64,000 nucleotides of DNA from positions 81,751 through 145,750 of the forward strand of contig NZ_JAAXMM010000016.1 of NCBI RefSeq assembly GCF_012276985.1, given 5' to 3'. The notes beneath the pieces were generated by a model. The model had not been told where the DNA came from, did no database searches, and worked only from the letters and a program-made list of their open reading frames with translations. Positions 17,599 through 26,800 of this stretch are shown piece by piece (position 1 is the first letter of the stretch; the number at the start of each line of letters is the position of its first letter). The translations under genes were made by a program, and so were the position numbers. This DNA is from Agrobacterium sp. a22-2. Lineage in GTDB: Bacteria; Pseudomonadota; Alphaproteobacteria; Rhizobiales; Rhizobiaceae.

Positions 17599-17931
17599 AT
17601 GCAAGTGATGCGCTATTGTGAGGCAAAGCCCTATCAAGCTCCAGAACACTACGGCATGCACTGTCTCCGCTTGCAGGGAAAGGAGGCAACGCAAACTGAT
17701 TCCATCTGGATTGGCCTGTCTCATCTTCTCCCGGGAGGTCACACGTCGATGAAGGACGCAAGTGTGGAGAAAATCTATGTCGTGATCGACGGCGAGGTCA
17801 CGGTCGAGACGGCAAGCGGGTCTGTCACGCTCAAATTCATGGATTCTTGCAGATTGGCTCCCGGAGAAGCCCGGGCGCTTGTCAACCGCACAAACGCGCC
17901 CGCTTCGATCTTACTGGTCATGCCTCAATAG
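17599..17931 (+). CDS. Small cupin-domain protein
   Basis: 110 residues forming a single cupin barrel: GLSHLLPGGHTSMK (first cupin motif), EKIYVVIDGEVTVE, and a second motif around CRLAPGEARALVNR. The first motif has one clear His instead of the usual two, so metal binding is uncertain. It is the last gene of the operon, 12 bases after the MDR reductase. Possible roles are isomerase, decarboxylase or ligand sensing; none can be chosen from sequence. Confidence 0.75.
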   Translation: MQVMRYCEAKPYQAPEHYGMHCLRLQGKEATQTDSIWIGLSHLLPGGHTSMKDASVEKIYVVIDGEVTVETASGSVTLKFMDSCRLAPGEARALVNRTNAPASILLVMPQ

Positions 17932-17948
17932 CCCCGCGTTGGGGTTTG
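17932..17948 (+). terminator. Weak terminator-like hairpin after the catabolic operon
   Basis: CCCC-GCGTT-GGGG followed by TTTG directly after the cupin stop codon. The stem is short and the T-run poor, so it may be a weak terminator or chance. Confidence 0.3.
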
Positions 17949-18054
17949 TCGCAGACTTTCAGCGAGGTGAGAATGACCCAGCGTGTAGCTGTTCTTATGC
18001 TTCGTTAACCATTTGCAGTTCCAAGAGGCGTGTAACCAAAGTAAGCTCCCGGCG

Positions 18055-18843
18055 AGGGTCACCTTGTGGCGGCGAGCCGGCGTGTCGTCGGCTTCCCTGG
18101 TCAAGCTTGCCGAGGCCGATGCGTTCCGGCCGGCTCTCAAACTTGAACGACGCGATGCGCGCTGGGCAATCAAGGCCTTGCGCGACCAACCGCTTCCGCT
18201 GTTTGCCGCAGCCGCCGATCGCGAGCGGGCGGTAATTGCGGAACAGCAAGAACCGGACGTGACGTTACGGCAAATGACCGAGGGCGCCAATGTCGTCGAG
18301 GACTACGGGCATACGGGGGTCACTCTGCGCGCCCACCCGATCAGTTTCCTGCGGGAGGATCTCGCCCGCCGAAAGATCGTCACCTGCGGCGAGGCGACAT
18401 CGGCGCGCGACGGACGATGGTTGATGACCGCTGGCCTTGTCCTCGTCCGGCAGAAGCCCGGCAGTGCCAAGGGCGTGATGTTCATGACCATCGAGGATGA
18501 GACAGGCGTTGCCAATATCGTCGTCTGGCCGAGCCTGTTTGAATAACAGCGCCGTGTCGTGCTCGGATCTGCGATGATGGCGATCAACGGCAAAATCCAG
18601 CGCGAAGGCGGCGTCGTGCATCTGGTGGCGCAACGGATGTTCGATCTGACCGGTGATCTGGCGAGCCTCGGCGAGCGGGACACTTTCAGGGTGCCGACAG
18701 GACGGGGCGACGAGTTCGCGCATGGTTCACCGGGAAGTCCGGATAGTCGCGAGCGGCCGCCGATGGGCGTCAAGGCGCGAGAAATTTACATACCCGACCT
18801 GCATATCGATACGCTGAAGGTGAAAAGCCGGAATTTTCAGTGA
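18055..18843 (+). pseudogene. dnaE2: 3' remnant of dnaE2 (error-prone DNA polymerase)
   Basis: The last ~260 codons of a DnaE2-type polymerase: LWRRAGV, LAEADAFRPAL, AIKALRDQPLPLF, VVEDYGHTG, GLVLVRQKPGSAKGVMF, and the family-typical end VPDLHIDTLKVKSR. More than three quarters of the gene (polymerase active site included) are missing. A TAA at 18544 interrupts VVWPSLFE/QRRVVLG in the OB-fold. The open frame from 18013 and the one from 18559 are the two pieces of this one relic. No imuA/imuB partners are present. Non-functional. Confidence 0.85.
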
Positions 18844-18858
18844 ACCGCGTATGAGCGG

Positions 18859-19416
18859 TTATTTAGCTTTTGTGCTTAAAATGGACAATGTCTTTGCGGC
18901 AAATTCGGGCGCAATCCCTGACAGCCTTTCCATCAATTCCACGACGGACAAAGTTGGTCGACGATAGCCTGCGGCCTGTGCGACGAGCGCCCCCAGGAGC
19001 CTGTCCGCCCCCTTACTCAACAGGGAGACAAGAAAATCGTCGGGTGTCATGGCGACGATGCCGGACGGAAGATCGCTGAAGTCTCGGATGTTCGATGTGA
19101 CGATGATGCTAGCCCCGATCGCTGCAGCTGCTGCGGCCACGTGCCGATCCTTGGGGTGGTTCCGCATCGCCGGCTCCAGTGGTTCCCAGCCTTCGACATT
19201 CGCTTCGGGGAACGCCTCCTCCATAACGGCGCGCAATAACCCCGCTCTGGCGGGCTCCATTCCATAATCGCTGATAAGGTTGCGCGTGACTTCGTCCAGG
19301 ATTCGCGACGACCAATGCGCGCGATAGCAGTCTGCCGCAGCTACGCGCAATAATGTATCGCGCAACATCATCGGGAATAGGACGTCGGCATCGAGGACGG
19401 CGATTGGCATAGGCAC
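18859..19416 (-). CDS. PIN-domain ribonuclease toxin
   Basis: 185 residues with a PIN fold: first acidic residue in AVLDADVLFP (about residue 9), acidic residues in the middle (NHPKDRHVAAAAAA), and TSNIRDF before the last strand. PIN proteins cut RNA. The divergent neighbour at 19486 is a DNA-binding protein with an excisionase-type helix, the partner seen in a known group of PIN toxin-antitoxin pairs. It is longer than VapC (~130 aa), with a C-terminal extension of about 50 residues. Toxin assignment is by family and context. Confidence 0.75.
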   Translation of the reverse strand: MPMPIAVLDADVLFPMMLRDTLLRVAAADCYRAHWSSRILDEVTRNLISDYGMEPARAGLLRAVMEEAFPEANVEGWEPLEPAMRNHPKDRHVAAAAAAIGASIIVTSNIRDFSDLPSGIVAMTPDDFLVSLLSKGADRLLGALVAQAAGYRRPTLSVVELMERLSGIAPEFAAKTLSILSTKAK

Positions 19417-19428
19417 TCATCAAGATTC

Positions 19429-19470
19429 CCCCGATCATTCGGGGAGGTAGTTGCGTTTATAGCGTTTATA
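19429..19470. promoter_or_regulatory. Operator-like repeats between the PIN and HTH genes
   Basis: The 69-base gap between the divergent genes holds a perfect inverted repeat CCCCGA-TCAT-TCGGGG (19429-19444) and a tandem direct repeat GCGTTTATA GCGTTTATA (19453-19470). Such sites are expected for autoregulation of a toxin-antitoxin pair. Confidence 0.5.
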
Positions 19471-19485
19471 CGCCATATTACCGGC

Positions 19486-19980
19486 ATGGCCGTATCACAT
19501 CGCACATCGTCAGACAAAAAACCCTCGAAGACTTCGAAAGCCGTTCCTGCACTCGAGCGGTCAGCCGCGGCCCGTGTCGCATCGCTGTTGGTTTCCCGTT
19601 CCGCAAAGCAGCATGGAACGTTTCAGGTAATCAATGCCGATGGCGAACGCCTGGACCTGCCAGATGCGCTGACCGACATCATGTATCGTGCCGCCGAACT
19701 CCTCGCGGACGGAAGACCTGTAACGGTTTTGCCCGACGAAGAGATGCTGTCAACGCAGGCGGCGGCCGATATTCTCAACGTATCGAGGCAATATCTCGTG
19801 CGTTTGGTCGATACCGGCGAGCTTGCTGGTGAAAAAGTGGGAAGTCACCGGCGTTTGAGAGCCGTGGATGTCGCAGCGTTCAAGGCTGTGCGTGACGCCA
19901 AGCGAACATCGGCGCTGGATCGGTTGAGTTCATTGAGCGAAGACGCTGGCGGCTATGAGCTCGAAATCAAGCAGCGCTGA
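19486..19980 (+). CDS. Excisionase-type HTH antitoxin
   Basis: 164 residues. The N-terminal half is basic and probably flexible. The middle contains a MerR/excisionase-like helix-turn-helix (STQAAADILNVSRQYLVRLV) followed by EKVGSHRRLRAVDVAAF, the usual wing. It diverges from the PIN gene over a repeat-rich promoter. I infer it neutralises the PIN protein and represses both promoters. Alternative: an unrelated regulator, but the arrangement is common for PIN/HTH pairs. Confidence 0.75.
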   Translation: MAVSHRTSSDKKPSKTSKAVPALERSAAARVASLLVSRSAKQHGTFQVINADGERLDLPDALTDIMYRAAELLADGRPVTVLPDEEMLSTQAAADILNVSRQYLVRLVDTGELAGEKVGSHRRLRAVDVAAFKAVRDAKRTSALDRLSSLSEDAGGYELEIKQR

Positions 19981-20028
19981 AGGAGCTGTATAGCGCGCCG
20001 GGCTCGAATGCGCGGGTGCGCCACTTGT

Positions 20029-21012
20029 TCAATGATCTCTCAGAAGGGAGCCGAGCGTCGACTTGCACGTTTTTGTTCCCTCATCAAATACGGCGGACCT
20101 GTCACATCGCGTGTAGGCCGCCAGGGCGTAGCTCAACGCTTCCTCGTCCCATTCTTTGAAGATGCGCAACTCGTCGCTGCCCGGAATCAGGCCTGAATAT
20201 GACTCAACATGCATTTGCTCCACCTGCATGAACTCATCATTCTCGGATGTGATATAAAAATGCGTCGCATCCCTCAGTGTGGCTTTGTAGTGAACACGAG
20301 CCGCCAGTTCGCTGAATTGGGCGCCGCTAACAGCGGATCCGGAGAGCGCGTAAGGCCCTCCTGGGCCAGCGTGCATTTGAAGCCCGCCGTCGCTAACAAA
20401 TATCACCCCAAGCCGGCCGGCTCTGATCGCTACGGACTGTCCGAAAATATTTGTCGAGAGGTCGAACTCTTGATCTCCTCCGGTATCGGCGACCTCGTAA
20501 AAATACAGTGAAAAAGGCAAGTCCCCGTGGAGGCATCGGAATGTGGTGGGTTTTCGCGCGCTTTGGAGTACGAAATGGCAGTGCTGCAGTTCCTCGATGA
20601 ATTGCGCAGGAACCATCGGCCCACTATCTGGTCGCTTGCGATCAAGTAAGAGGCCGGTCTCTTTCACGAGAAAGCCGATCAGGATTTTAGACAACCATCG
20701 GCCAAGGAGTAGTTTTTCGTCCTGAGTCTCTACTGTGCCACGCTCAATAATGGGCTGCACGGCGTTTTCAATCTGGGAGAGGAAACCGTTGTTGCAAGCT
20801 TCGCAACACGGAACAGTCAGATTTCGATATGGAATAAGTGTCCCATTCAGCAGGGTAAGACGCTCATTGAAGAGATTGAACTTATGCTGAAGCCATTTGG
20901 GAATCACGTGTTCGCCGGCGCCTGTGCTGGGGGGGCCGCCGCACGCAAAGCACATTCTTTGTGAAATGCTGTTTTCCGACACGGCCCTTGCCGATAGCTC
21001 GAGTATTCTCAT
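20029..21012 (-). CDS. HNH-like zinc-finger protein of unknown function
   Basis: About 327 residues from the ATG at 21012 (the frame is open to 21138, but the extra 42 residues look non-coding). The N-terminal third has a CFACGG pair, then GEHVIPKWL, then CCEACNNGFLS: the Cys pairs with central His-x-x-Pro-x-Trp and CxxCNN resemble an HNH nuclease zinc site. The rest (FSLYFYEVAD, GQSVAIRAGRLGV) has no domain I recognise. It stands alone, downstream of and convergent with the TA pair. A defence or toxin role is possible but only speculation. Confidence 0.6.
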   Translation of the reverse strand: MRILELSARAVSENSISQRMCFACGGPPSTGAGEHVIPKWLQHKFNLFNERLTLLNGTLIPYRNLTVPCCEACNNGFLSQIENAVQPIIERGTVETQDEKLLLGRWLSKILIGFLVKETGLLLDRKRPDSGPMVPAQFIEELQHCHFVLQSARKPTTFRCLHGDLPFSLYFYEVADTGGDQEFDLSTNIFGQSVAIRAGRLGVIFVSDGGLQMHAGPGGPYALSGSAVSGAQFSELAARVHYKATLRDATHFYITSENDEFMQVEQMHVESYSGLIPGSDELRIFKEWDEEALSYALAAYTRCDRSAVFDEGTKTCKSTLGSLLRDH

Positions 21013-21248
21013 TTTTCTCGTTTTCGGTTGGGTTTTCAACGGTTCACGCCGGGCCTGGCGATCATGGAAGAATCTCATTCGTCCCAACCCAGAATACCAA
21101 GCCACCGCTGCCTTGGACACCCGGCCATCAGGCTGCAAGCCAACGCCGACTCCGAAGGCCTGCCGGCTTCAGTCGCTTCCCTTGCGGACCGTTTCCACAA
21201 TCAGGTAATTCTGAGGAAGCGCGTGGAGTAATTCAGCCCCAGGTTTCG

Positions 21249-21599
21249 TCAATTGAAGCCAGGATGTGTTGTTCCTAATCCTTGCACATAGGCGGGACTT
21301 GGCTTTCCTGAGTGTGGCGTCACCCTCTGGGACCGGGCTGTTGGCTGCGCTGAAGCCTTCAATTTAAAGTCTTCACCCTTCGGGCCGCCATCCCTGACGC
21401 GTACGTCGATCAGGGTCTGTCCAGCAACACGTAACGTAACATCAAGGTTCCCTTCCCAGCAGGCCGACGCCGCGCAGTTCCATCCCTGAGTTAGAGCCGA
21501 ATCGGCAGGTTGCTTGATCAGGAAGTGGCCGTGCAAGTTAGCCCGAACGCAATCCGCTCCAACCATTGGCGTTGCCAACCCAGCTCTCTTGTCTGGCAT
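21249..21599 (-). CDS. Hypothetical 116-aa protein
   Basis: An open frame with a plausible C-terminal two thirds (FLIKQPADSALTQGW, then NLDVTLRVAGQTLIDVRVRD) and a CAASAC cysteine pair. I recognise no family, and no strong ribosome site is visible upstream of 21599. It fills an otherwise empty stretch between the HNH-like gene and the plasmid island. Low confidence that it is expressed. Confidence 0.3.
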   Translation of the reverse strand: MPDKRAGLATPMVGADCVRANLHGHFLIKQPADSALTQGWNCAASACWEGNLDVTLRVAGQTLIDVRVRDGGPKGEDFKLKASAQPTARSQRVTPHSGKPSPAYVQGLGTTHPGFN

Positions 21600-21753
21600 C
21601 CCTAATCCAGTCCCGTCCTTGGGCAGTCAACCCGCAAGGGGTTCGCAGCTACTGCGACCTCTCTGGCTGCGCCGCCGAGGTGACCGCGGCCGGGTCCGGA
21701 TCGAACGGGCGCCATCGAGCGGGGATTGGCCCCGCCAACGGATGGAGCCTCAC

Positions 21754-21933
21754 ATGTCGGATCTCAGCCTCGCACAGAACCACGCTTTCGATCTTGCCCG
21801 GACCCTGATGGTCCCGGTCACCCTCTTCGAAATCGATGGCGAGATCGGCGTCATGCTTTCCGCCTGATATGACGGCGATGAGGACGCCATCATCAATATC
21901 TATGATCCCTTTGCCTACGGATCGGCTCATTGA
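21754..21933 (+). pseudogene. Small plasmid-type hypothetical protein interrupted by TGA
   Basis: From ATG 21754 the frame encodes 37 residues (MSDLSLAQNHAFDLARTL, then VTLFEIDGEIGVMLSA), meets TGA at 21865, and continues in the same frame with YDGDEDAIINIYDPFAYGSAH to TGA 21931. Small proteins of this pattern, without the central stop, occur on rhizobial plasmids as far as I recall. The composition on both sides of the stop is coherent, so the TGA looks like a point mutation. Confidence 0.5.
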
Positions 21934-21939
21934 GCCGAT
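21921..21939. repeat. 19-base palindromic hairpin
   Basis: Perfect inverted repeat ATCGGCTCA-T-TGAGCCGAT overlapping the end of the small interrupted gene. It could act in termination, but no T-run follows. Confidence 0.4.
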
Positions 21940-22110
21940 CACCCCTTCGGGGGAGCGCGTGCCGCTTGCGCTGATGCGCGCGCAAGGGAGGCTTCGCCGC
22001 GAGCTTGTCCCGGCAGATCTGCACATTGCGAACCGCGCCCTTGCGCGCTTCCATCTTCGCGGCCTTGGGCGCTGACAGCCGAAGGAGTCAGAAAAGCTAA
22101 AGGAGGCGAT

Positions 22111-23064
22111 ATGGAAAAGAAGGACATCGAGGAGCTGCGTACCCGGGTGGGCTGCGCAGCCGTGCTTGAGCATGACGGATTCGCAATAGACAGGAAAGAG
22201 AGCACGCGCCGAGCGGTCAAATTCCGACGCGACGACGACATCATCATCGTCATCCACGACGACAGGGGCTGGTTCGACGCCCGTTCGGACGCCAAGGGCG
22301 ATGTGTTTGCGCTCGCAAGCTATCTCCATGGGATCGGCTTTGCCGAGACCCTGGCGGCGGTCGGCGATCTTGTCGCGTTTCAGCCCACCGAGCCGGCCTG
22401 GGAGAAACCACTCCATCAAAAGGAGACGGTGGCTTCGATCGCTGACCGCTGGAACCATAGAAAGCGGCCGTGGCGAGCATCGGCGACATGGAGCTATCTT
22501 CGACAGAGCCGCGCGCTGCCGTGGCAGGTCATCTCCGCAGCGATCGAGGCGGACGTTCTTCGCGAAGGGCCATATGGCTCGATGTGGGCAAAGCATGTCG
22601 ATGAGGCTGGCGCCGTTATCGGCTGGGAGGAGCGCGGTCCGGACTGGCGCGGGTTTTCAACCGGCGGCGCCAAGGCGCTCTTCCGGTTTGGAATGAACGA
22701 CGCTCGTCGGATCTGTGTGACGGAGGCGGCAATCGACGCGCTAAGCCTGGCAGCGATCGAGCAGACACGATCCGACACGCTTTATGTCAGCACAGGTGGC
22801 GGCTGGTCGCCGTTGACCGCGCTCGCGCTGGAAAACTTAGCGTCCGGGGAGGGCGCGTGGCTTGTGGCCGCGACCGACAACAATGTCCAGGGTGAGGTTT
22901 TTGCCGATCGTCTGCGCCAGATGGCGGACAGCGTCGGCTGCGATTTCTCGCGGCTGAGGCCGCGATGTGAAGACTGGAATGAGGAAGTGAAGGAGAGGAG
23001 GGAGAGAGGAGAGCTGCCGCATACGCGGCCAGCCGCATCAAGGGTGAAGCTGCCGCCCGCCTGA
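22111..23064 (+). CDS. DUF3991/Toprim-domain plasmid protein
   Basis: 317 residues. The N-terminal part matches the DUF3991 layout (VLEHDGFAIDRKEST, DDIIIVIHDDRGWFDARSD, GDVFALASYLHG). The C-terminal part is a Toprim_2 domain: RICVTEAAIDALSLAAIE with the conserved Glu, and LVAATDNNVQGE where a DxD-like motif is expected. Toprim folds occur in primases, topoisomerases and nucleases; this family is common on mobile elements and may process or prime plasmid DNA. The ATG has an ideal AAGGAGG site. It leads a co-oriented island through 34028. Confidence 0.8.
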   Translation: MEKKDIEELRTRVGCAAVLEHDGFAIDRKESTRRAVKFRRDDDIIIVIHDDRGWFDARSDAKGDVFALASYLHGIGFAETLAAVGDLVAFQPTEPAWEKPLHQKETVASIADRWNHRKRPWRASATWSYLRQSRALPWQVISAAIEADVLREGPYGSMWAKHVDEAGAVIGWEERGPDWRGFSTGGAKALFRFGMNDARRICVTEAAIDALSLAAIEQTRSDTLYVSTGGGWSPLTALALENLASGEGAWLVAATDNNVQGEVFADRLRQMADSVGCDFSRLRPRCEDWNEEVKERRERGELPHTRPAASRVKLPPA

Positions 23065-23175
23065 CGGCGGCCCTTGACCCGCTGCCCGCGAGGCGCCGGC
23101 TGAGGAGGGGTGATCAAAGGACTGAACAGAGAGGTCGATCAGGCTTCGCTTCAGTCGCACCCCAAGGAGCCGCAG

Positions 23176-23781
23176 ATGTTTAATCCTCCCACCATCCGCA
23201 AAGTATTCGAAGGTGTGGCCAGCCGCCACGAAATGTACGCCCTGTTCAACCGCCACAGCCAGTCGCCATTCGACGATGACCGTATTTCCGGCAGGCGCTA
23301 TGTCGGCGAATGGTTCGAAATTACAGAAGCCGACCACGATCATATGTTCGAAATCCTGCTGCCGCTGTTTTACCGCGGCGACATGTTCGCCATGCGGGAG
23401 TTTCTGGCCGCCAGCGTCACCAGCGTGTTCTTTGCATTGATGATCGACGATCGGTCTCGCTGGTTTCACGGCTATTGCGACCTGGGCGATCGTCAGTCGC
23501 CAGACCGGATGCGCGGCGAGATCATCGCACGGGAATCCCGCCCAGTCCGCGCCATGAACCGACAGGAAAAGCTCGATCATATCTGGAGCGCGACCGGTCC
23601 GGATTTTCGTGGCTATGCCGACGGTCGCTTTCCAGCCGATCTGCGCAATCGCCGGATCGTGCTCGTCTATCCCTCAGCACACGGCAAGATCTGGAAGCTG
23701 CTCGACGATCTGACCGACAAGGAGATCGCCGCCAAGCTGCCAGTACAATTCCGTCTTCTGCCGGAAACCATCGCTGCCTGA
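23176..23781 (+). CDS. DUF1419-family plasmid protein
   Basis: 201 residues, recognisable as the DUF1419 family known from rhizobial plasmids: TIRKVFEGVASRHEMYALF at the N-terminus, WFEITEADHDHMFEILLPLF, and RWFHGYCDLGD in the middle. Function unknown. The AAGGAG site immediately before ATG 23176 fixes the start; the open frame back to 23110 lacks such a site. It lies between the Toprim protein and the giant methylase-helicase, a conserved order in this kind of island as I recall. Confidence 0.75.
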   Translation: MFNPPTIRKVFEGVASRHEMYALFNRHSQSPFDDDRISGRRYVGEWFEITEADHDHMFEILLPLFYRGDMFAMREFLAASVTSVFFALMIDDRSRWFHGYCDLGDRQSPDRMRGEIIARESRPVRAMNRQEKLDHIWSATGPDFRGYADGRFPADLRNRRIVLVYPSAHGKIWKLLDDLTDKEIAAKLPVQFRLLPETIAA

Positions 23782-23880
23782 CGGCGGCCTTCATTACCAA
23801 ACCTCCACCATCCGCAGCCTGGCAACTCCGCTTCTTCCCGCGAGCGTGCCTCGGCGCGCCCACTCACAGGAGTTTTTCCA

Positions 23881-26800
23881 ATGGCGCATGACGATCCTTT
23901 CACCATCGACCTGTTCGGCAATACATCTCTCGCATCCGGCTTCGATCTCGGGGTGCCGGGTTTCGCAGCAGATTTCGGGACCGATATTGACCCCCGGCCC
24001 TTGACACCGGCACCAGCCGCTCCGGTCCGCAAGGAACCGAAGCCCAAAGCGCAGATGCGGACGAAGGTCGATTTCCGACTGGAGGGTTCACGCGGTCTCG
24101 CCAAATCTTGGCGCGACCGGGCACGAGACAATATCGCCGCCATCCTGCTTGCAAACGAGATCGAGCGTCATGGTCTGGCGGCCCGACCTGACCAGCAGGC
24201 CAGGTTGATCAAGTTCACCGGTTTCGGCGCGTCGGACTTGGCCAACGGCATATTCCGCCGTCCGGGCGAAGAAGCGTTTCGCAAAGGCTGGGAAGAACTC
24301 GGTGGCAATCTTCAAAGCGCCGTTGTGGCGGCCGACTACGCGTCTCTGGCGCGCTGCACCCAATATGCCCACTTCACACCGGAGTTTATCGTTCGTGCTA
24401 TCTGGTCGGGCCTGGTCCAGATCGGATTCAAGGGCGGACGGATCCTGGAGCCGGGTGTTGGCACGGGCATGTTTCCGGCGCTGATGCCGGAGACGCTCTC
24501 GACGGTGAGCCATGTCACCGGCGTCGAGCTCGATCCGGTGACAGCCCGCATTGTCCGGTTGCTGCAACCACGGGCCAAGATCATCACAAGTGATTTCTCG
24601 CGGACGGAGTTGCCTGCGCATTTCGATCTGGCGATTGGTAACCCGCCGTTTTCGGATCGGACAGTGAAAAGCGACCCGGCTTTCCGTTCCCTCGGTTTCC
24701 GGCTGCATGACTATTTCATCGCCAAGTCCATCGACGGCCTAAAGCCCGGCGGGCTTGCTGCTTTCGTGACCTCATCCGGCACAATGGACAAGGCGGACGT
24801 CCGTGCACGCGAACATATCGCTGGCATGGCCGATCTTGTTGGAGCAATCCGCCTGCCCGAAGGCAGTTTTCGGGCTGACGCCGGCACGGATGTCGTGGTC
24901 GATATCCTCTTCTTCCGGAAGCGCCGCGCCGACGAGCAGGCTGGGGACGACAGATGGGTCGATCTCGCGGATGTTGGGTTGGAGGGCGCGCGCGATAGCG
25001 TCCGCGTCAACAGGTGGTTCGCCGATCATTCCGACATGGTGCTGGGCCGCCATGTCATCACCTCAGGTCCGTTTGGCGAAGCCTATACATGCCTCCCTTT
25101 TGACAATGACCTCGAAACGATCTTGAACTCCGCAATCAGTCAGCTGCCCGCCGATATCTATGACGGTAAAGCTTCCACAATCGACTTCGCCCCTGAGGAC
25201 GAAGTCGCGGAAGCCGTGGCAGAGTGCCCGGATGATCCAAAGGTTCGCGAAGGCAGCTATTTCATCGGCAAGGCCACGACGCTGATGCAGGTGGTGGACG
25301 GGGTCGCTGTCCCGGTCGAGGTCAGGAAGGGCCGCAGCACCGATGGCATCTTCGCCAAGCATGCCCTGATCATCCGCAAACTAATCCCGATCCGCGATGC
25401 GGTGCGGCTCATTCTCAAGCTTCAGGAGCGCGATCAGCCCTGGACCCGGGCGCAGGTCTCATTGCGCATCGCCTGGTCGAGCTTCGTGCGCGAATTCGGC
25501 CCGATCAACTCCACGTCCGTCTCGACATCGGAGGATCCGGAAACCGGTGAAGTCAGGGAGACCCATCGCCGGCCGAACCTGGCGCCGTTCCTCGGCGATC
25601 CCGATTGCTGGCTGGTCGCCTCCATCGAAGATTATGATCTGGAGGCCAACACCGCCAAGCCCGGGCCGATCTTTACCGAGCGCGTCATCGCGCCGCCGGC
25701 GGCACCTGTGATCACCTCGGCGTCGGATGCGCTCGCGGTAGTGCTTAACGAGCGCGGCCATGTCGATCCTGATCATATTGCTGAGCTTTTGCACCGTGAT
25801 GTAGGTGATATCGTCGGCGAGCTGGGGGAGGCAATCTTCCGCGATCCATCCGACGGCTCGTGGCAGATGGCTGATGCTTATCTGTCCGGCGCAGTCCGCT
25901 CGAAGCTCGCGGTCGCCCGCGCGGCCGCGGACCTCGACCTCGCCTTTGAACGCAATGTTGCGGCGCTGGAGCGCGTCCAACCTGCCGATCTCCGGCCGTC
26001 GGATATCACCGCACGTCTCGGTGCCCCGTGGATCCCGGCCGATGACGTTGTCGCCTTCGTCAAAGAGACGATGGACACCGCGATTTCCATCCATCATCTG
26101 CCGGAACTGGCGACCTGGACGGTTAATGCCCGTCAGCTGGAATGGTCGGCGGCCGGTACCACCGAGTGGGGCACGCACCGTCGTCATGCCGGCCAGCTTC
26201 TGTCTGACGCGTTGAATTCGTCCGTACCCCAGATCTTCGACACGATCCGCGACGGCGAAACCGAGCGCCGGGTGTTGAATACCGTTGAGACGGAGGCCGC
26301 CAAGGAAAAACTCGCCAAGATCAAGATGGCCTTCCAGTCGTGGATCTGGGCCGATCCATATCGCACCGATCGGTTGGCGCGTGTCTATAACGACACCTTC
26401 AACAACATCGCGCCGCGATCCTTCAACGGCGATCATCTCCAGCTCCCCGGCGCCTCTGGCGCCTTTTCTTTGTACGGGCACCAGAAGCGGGGCATCTGGA
26501 GGATCATCTCCGCCGGTGCGACTTATCTCGCTCACGCCGTCGGCGCCGGCAAGACGCTGACCATGGCGGCCGCCATCATGGAGCAGCGGCGTCTGGGCCT
26601 GATCGCCAAGGCGATGCTGGTCGTGCCCGGCCATTGCCTGGCGCAGGCCGCCCGCGAGTTTCTGGCGCTCTATCCCAACGCACGGATCCTGGTTGCCGAC
26701 GAGACCAACTTCGTCAGGGAAAAGCGCCATCGATTCCTGTCGCGGGCAGCGACCGCCACCTGGGACGCCATCATCATCACCCATTCGGCCTTTCGGTTCA

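Noticed and set aside
21865..21867. Selenocysteine at the TGA
   Set aside because: No SECIS-like stem or selenoprotein family is recognisable; a nonsense mutation is simpler.
25459..26784. 441-codon open frame on the minus strand
   Set aside because: Antisense shadow of the methylase-helicase gene, Arg/Gly/Asp-rich with no recognisable domain.
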